Shown: piece by piece, positions 60,703 to 64,000 of the stretch | Position numbering within the stretch: position 1 is the first letter of the stretch | How the letters are laid out: each line of letters opens with the position of its first letter | NCBI RefSeq assembly: GCF_052114605.1 | Contig: NZ_JBFRFB010000002.1 | Location: 248,001-312,000, forward strand | Reading direction: 5' to 3' | DNA length: 64,000 nt | From: Microvirga sp052114605 | GTDB lineage: Bacteria > Pseudomonadota > Alphaproteobacteria > Rhizobiales > Beijerinckiaceae | The notes under the pieces: generated by a model | Database searches by the model: none | What the model was told of the DNA's origin: nothing | What the model saw: the letters and a program-made list of their open reading frames with translations, nothing else | Program-made: the position numbers and the translations under genes

Positions 60703-63165
60703 TTAAATCCCCCGCGGCTTCGCGCGCCGTGTCGGCGGCGCGGTGAGCGGGTCCTCCGGCCAGGGATGCTTGGGGTATTGCCCGCGCATGTCGGCACGCA
60801 CAGCCGCCCATGAGCCGCGCCAGAATCCGGGCAGGTCGCGGGTGATCTGAATGGGGCGCTGCGCGGGCGAGAGCAGGTGCAGGATCAGCGGCACGCGTCC
60901 CGCCGCGATGGTGGGATGCTTGTCGAGCCCGAACAGTTCCTGCACGCGCACCGCCAGAACCGGCCCCTCCTCGCCACCGTAATCGATCGGAATCTGCGAG
61001 CCCGTCGGCACCTCCACATGGGTCGGCGCTTCCGCATCGAGGCGGCGCTGCAGGTTCCAGGGAAGCAGGCTGCGCAACGCCTCGCTCAGCAGGTCAGGAC
61101 CGACATCGTTGAGGCTGCTCCTGCCAACGAGATGTGGAGCGAGCCATTCTGCCGCTGTTTCCGTCAGCGCTTCATCGGACAGATCAGGCCACTCATCTCC
61201 CTCGGCCTTGTGCAGGAACTGCACGCGTTCACGCCATTGCGCCAGCGCCTTCGACAGGGGAAGCGCATCGAGCCCCACAGACACGAGGCCTTCCGCAAGC
61301 GCGCGCGCAGCCCCTTCCGTTGCAGGCACTTTGAGCGGGCGCTCGTTGAATACGAGAGAACCGAACCGCCGAACGCTGCGAGCACGCAAGGCGCGGGCCT
61401 GCCGGTCAAAGGCGACCTCGTCGCTCTGCTCGATCTCATCGCCGAAATGAGCTTCGATTTCCTCAATGGAAATGGGGGCTGCCGCGAGAATACGCGCCGC
61501 CGCAGCACCTCCGGAAATCTCAGCGATAGCGAGATAAGGCTCCTTCGCCAGCCGGTCATGCGCCTCTAAAGATGCGCCGCGCCCATTGGCCATGAGATAT
61601 TCACCTGGCTTGCCGCGCGCTTTCGCGAGGCGATCAGGATAAGCGAGCGTCAGCAGCGCACCGATGGAGCGCTCCTCACCCCTGCCGCCTGCATGCCCCT
61701 TCGCCCAGTTTTCGGCCATGCGCCGCATGTCCTCAGCGCGGCGGGAGCGGTCGCGCCGGAAGCGCTCGACCCGGTCGGTGAGATCGACCATGTCGCCGCC
61801 AAGACCGCGCTCGACGAGCACCGCCGCCACATCCGCCGCATCGCGCGCTTGTCCGCTCTCACCGGCGACCAGAATCATGCGCGCCAGACGCGGCGGCAGG
61901 GGCAGATCGCGAAGGCGTCGCCCAGTCGAGGTGATTCGCCCCTCTTCATTGAGCGCATCGAGCTGCTGGAGGAGAGTCTTCCCCTCCTTCAGGGCCGGAG
62001 CCGGAGGCGGATCGAGGAACGCGAGCGTCGTCGGGTCCGTGACGCCCCAGGCGGCGCAATCGAGGAGAAGCGGCGCGAGATCGGCTGCGAGGATTTCAGG
62101 GCGCGCGAAAGGTTCGAGCGCTCCTGTCGCCGCCTCCTCCCAGAGCCGGTAGCAGATGCCGGGTTCCGTTCGTCCCGCACGGCCCCGCCGCTGATCGGCG
62201 GCGGCGCGGGAGACGCGCACGGTCTCAAGCCGCATCAGGCCGATATTCGGCTCGTAGACAGGTACGCGGGCTAACCCTGAATCCACGACAACGCGCACGC
62301 CCTCGATGGTGAGCGAAGTTTCCGCGATGGAAGTCGCAAGCACCACCTTGCGCCGCCCTGGCTTCGCTGGGCTGACGGCGAGATCCTGTTCTCCACGATC
62401 AAGCGCCCCATAGAGCGGCGCAAGATCAACGGCGGGATCGGCGATGCGTTCGCGCAAAAAGGTTTCGACGCGGCGGATCTCGCCCTGCCCCGGCAGGAAC
62501 ACGAGGATGGAGCCGCTCTCGGCCCGCAGCGCGCGCGTTACGGCATCCGTCACCTGCTCTTCGATGCGGCGGTTGGGATCGCGCCCGAGATATCGCGTCT
62601 CGACCGGATAGGCGCGCCCTTCGGATTCGATCACGGGCGCATCGCCCAAAAGTTTCGCGACCCGCGCGCCATCGAGGGTGGCCGACATCACGAGCAGGCG
62701 CAGATCCTCGCGGAGGCCGCCTTGCGCATCGAGCGCAAGGGCAAGGCCGAGATCGGCATCGAGGGAGCGTTCATGAAACTCGTCGAAGAGAACGGCGGCA
62801 ATGCCTTCGAGGGATGGATCGTCGAGGATCATGCGGGCGAACACGCCCTCGGTCACCACCTCGATGCGCGTCTTGCGGCTGATCTTGGAGCCGAGACGCA
62901 CGCGAAGACCCACTGTCTCCCCCACGTTCTCGCCGAGCGTCCGGGCCATGCGGTCGGCAGCGGCACGGGCCGCGAGACGTCGCGGCTCCAGAACGATGAT
63001 CTTAGCCCTATTCACCCAGGGCTCGTCCATGAGCACGAGCGGCACGCGCGTCGTCTTGCCCGCGCCGGGCGGGGCCACGAGCACAGCATTGGAACGCTCG
63101 CGCAAGCTCGCCGTCAGATCGGCAAGGACGGCATCGATGGGCAGAGAGGTCTCGAGATCGCGCAT
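60703..63165 (-). CDS. hrpB: ATP-dependent helicase HrpB
   Basis: DEAH-box family helicase of 820 aa. Walker A APPGAGKTTR is at about residue 35, motif II reads DEFH (LFDEFHERS), motif III is SATL and motif VI RRGRAGR; the C-terminal HrpB domain ends the protein. No RNA role is assigned with certainty in bacteria. It is the distal gene of a minus-strand pair with the HAD gene. Confidence 0.94.
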   Translation of the reverse strand: MRDLETSLPIDAVLADLTASLRERSNAVLVAPPGAGKTTRVPLVLMDEPWVNRAKIIVLEPRRLAARAAADRMARTLGENVGETVGLRVRLGSKISRKTRIEVVTEGVFARMILDDPSLEGIAAVLFDEFHERSLDADLGLALALDAQGGLREDLRLLVMSATLDGARVAKLLGDAPVIESEGRAYPVETRYLGRDPNRRIEEQVTDAVTRALRAESGSILVFLPGQGEIRRVETFLRERIADPAVDLAPLYGALDRGEQDLAVSPAKPGRRKVVLATSIAETSLTIEGVRVVVDSGLARVPVYEPNIGLMRLETVRVSRAAADQRRGRAGRTEPGICYRLWEEAATGALEPFARPEILAADLAPLLLDCAAWGVTDPTTLAFLDPPPAPALKEGKTLLQQLDALNEEGRITSTGRRLRDLPLPPRLARMILVAGESGQARDAADVAAVLVERGLGGDMVDLTDRVERFRRDRSRRAEDMRRMAENWAKGHAGGRGEERSIGALLTLAYPDRLAKARGKPGEYLMANGRGASLEAHDRLAKEPYLAIAEISGGAAAARILAAAPISIEEIEAHFGDEIEQSDEVAFDRQARALRARSVRRFGSLVFNERPLKVPATEGAARALAEGLVSVGLDALPLSKALAQWRERVQFLHKAEGDEWPDLSDEALTETAAEWLAPHLVGRSSLNDVGPDLLSEALRSLLPWNLQRRLDAEAPTHVEVPTGSQIPIDYGGEEGPVLAVRVQELFGLDKHPTIAAGRVPLILHLLSPAQRPIQITRDLPGFWRGSWAAVRADMRGQYPKHPWPEDPLTAPPTRRAKPRGI

Positions 63166-63207
63166 GCCGCGTGATGGCTCAGGACGGGCCGGAGGGCAAG
63201 GTGAACC

Positions 63208-63828
63208 TCACACCGGCAAGCCGTAAAGGCGAAGCTCGGCGGCGAGGTCGATATCCTCAGAAGGATAGTAGATCGCTTCCATGCCGACGGCGCGGGCAGC
63301 TTCGGCATTCGGTTTCGAATCGTCGATGAAGATGCAATCGGCGGCCTCCAGCCCGTAACGGTCGAGCAGCAGGCGATAGATCGCGTGATCAGGTTTCAGC
63401 AACCTCTCGTCGCCCGAGACGATCACGCCGTCGAAACCGGCAAGGAACGGGAAGCGCTCCTGCGCCAGGATGAATTTGGGCCCTGAAAAATTCGTGATGC
63501 AATAATTCGGCACGCCGGCATCCCGCAGGCGCTGGAGCAAAGTCACGTTCTGCTCGAATACGCCGGAAACCGTCTCAGGCCAGCGATCGTGGAAGGCGCG
63601 GATGGCGGGTTCATGCTTCGGATGATCCTTGACCAGAAGCGCCACGGCCTCGTCCCAATCCCGCCCGCGATCCTGCTCCAGGTTCCAGTCCGGCGTGCAG
63701 ACATTGGACAGGAACCATTCCATCTCCGTGTGGTCATCGAAGACGCTTCGGTAGAGATTACGCGGATCCCAGCGTAGCAGGACATTGCCGATGTCGAAGA
63801 CGACGGTCTTAGGCTTCCGATTGGTCAT
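63208..63828 (-). CDS. HAD-superfamily hydrolase
   Basis: 206-residue HAD phosphatase-like protein; motif I VFDIGNVLLRWD (nucleophile Asp), motif II ITNFSG, motif III LKPDHAIYR and motif IV FIDDS are in order, with a small alpha-helical cap. The ATG at 63828 starts MTNRKPKTVVFDIG, correct for the family; the upstream extension has no features. The closest relatives are epoxide-hydrolase-like and 2-haloacid dehalogenase-like HADs; the substrate is unknown. The last 172 bp of the window upstream of it show no further gene that I can support. Confidence 0.88.
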   Translation of the reverse strand: MTNRKPKTVVFDIGNVLLRWDPRNLYRSVFDDHTEMEWFLSNVCTPDWNLEQDRGRDWDEAVALLVKDHPKHEPAIRAFHDRWPETVSGVFEQNVTLLQRLRDAGVPNYCITNFSGPKFILAQERFPFLAGFDGVIVSGDERLLKPDHAIYRLLLDRYGLEAADCIFIDDSKPNAEAARAVGMEAIYYPSEDIDLAAELRLYGLPV

Positions 63829-64000
63829 GTTTGCCCCCTGGCTTAATCGATTCATATTTCGCCAATGGAAAGGCCCGAGCCTGAACGCTGCATGAAGCTT
63901 GAGCATGCCGAAGGACCGAGTAAGGCCAGCAGCTCCATCGCGGCAATGCGACATGAGCCACCTCTTTCATCGGGAGAACTGTCAGCCGATCAGCCGCCGA

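Overview
The window looks like a contiguous stretch of an alphaproteobacterial chromosome, most likely Rhizobiales/Hyphomicrobiales and perhaps the Methylobacteriaceae (Microvirga-like) or a relative. The reasons are high GC, 4-bp ATGA start/stop overlaps, alphaproteobacterial gene neighbours (kdsB-pheA, infC/rpmI/rplT/pheST, TIGR02300-aroA-cmk, Hsp20-DUF1150), class-II-like EPSP synthase motifs, and many dispersed GTCATnCCGG-type palindromes. The genus is inferred only. I saw no insertion sequence, prophage, CRISPR array or plasmid function. Nearly all DNA is coding and no gene-free gap exceeds about 300 bp.

Layout. 1-2.2 kb: 5' part of pheA and kdsB (minus), then a membrane-anchored cytochrome c with a terminator. 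2.2-9.9 kb: a YejABEF-type peptide importer with two tandem substrate-binding proteins. 10-18.9 kb: phosphopentomutase (deoB), then a URC-type uracil-catabolism unit (urc1-like GTP cyclohydrolase II homologue, urc4/DUF1688, upp), followed by a dgoK-family kinase, an M17 aminopeptidase, a MarR regulator, an NlpC/P60 protein and a PACE efflux protein. 19-28.4 kb (minus): a BMP-family nucleoside-type ABC importer leading into cdd, punA, deoC, deoA and a GhrA-like reductase. 28.6-34.5 kb: a MoeB/ThiF protein and the pheT, pheS, rplT, rpmI, infC block. 34.6-39 kb: a glycosyltransferase, a hydrolase, DUF1150/Hsp20 and argH. 39.2-45.9 kb: a dipeptide-type ABC importer with a membrane dipeptidase and a low-GC orphan. 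45.9-49.9 kb: a polyamine-type ABC importer. 50-54 kb: proline iminopeptidase, 3-hydroxybutyrate dehydrogenase and 5-oxoprolinase subunits B and C. 54.1-64 kb: malate synthase G, tRNA-Ala(GGC), the zinc-ribbon acidic protein, aroA, cmk, a DUF1194 protein, methylglyoxal synthase, HrpB helicase and a HAD hydrolase.

How they work together. The most coherent theme is nucleoside salvage and catabolism over about 18 kb. Nucleosides would enter by the BMP/ABC importer, cytidine is deaminated by Cdd, and PunA and DeoA release bases and (deoxy)ribose-1-phosphate. DeoB and DeoC convert the sugar phosphate to triose phosphate and acetaldehyde. The divergent urc1-urc4-upp unit could then open the uracil ring, so base and sugar would both be used. 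A second theme is peptide and amino-acid nutrition (two peptide importers, dipeptidase, two aminopeptidases, 5-oxoprolinase, polyamine importer). The rest is housekeeping.
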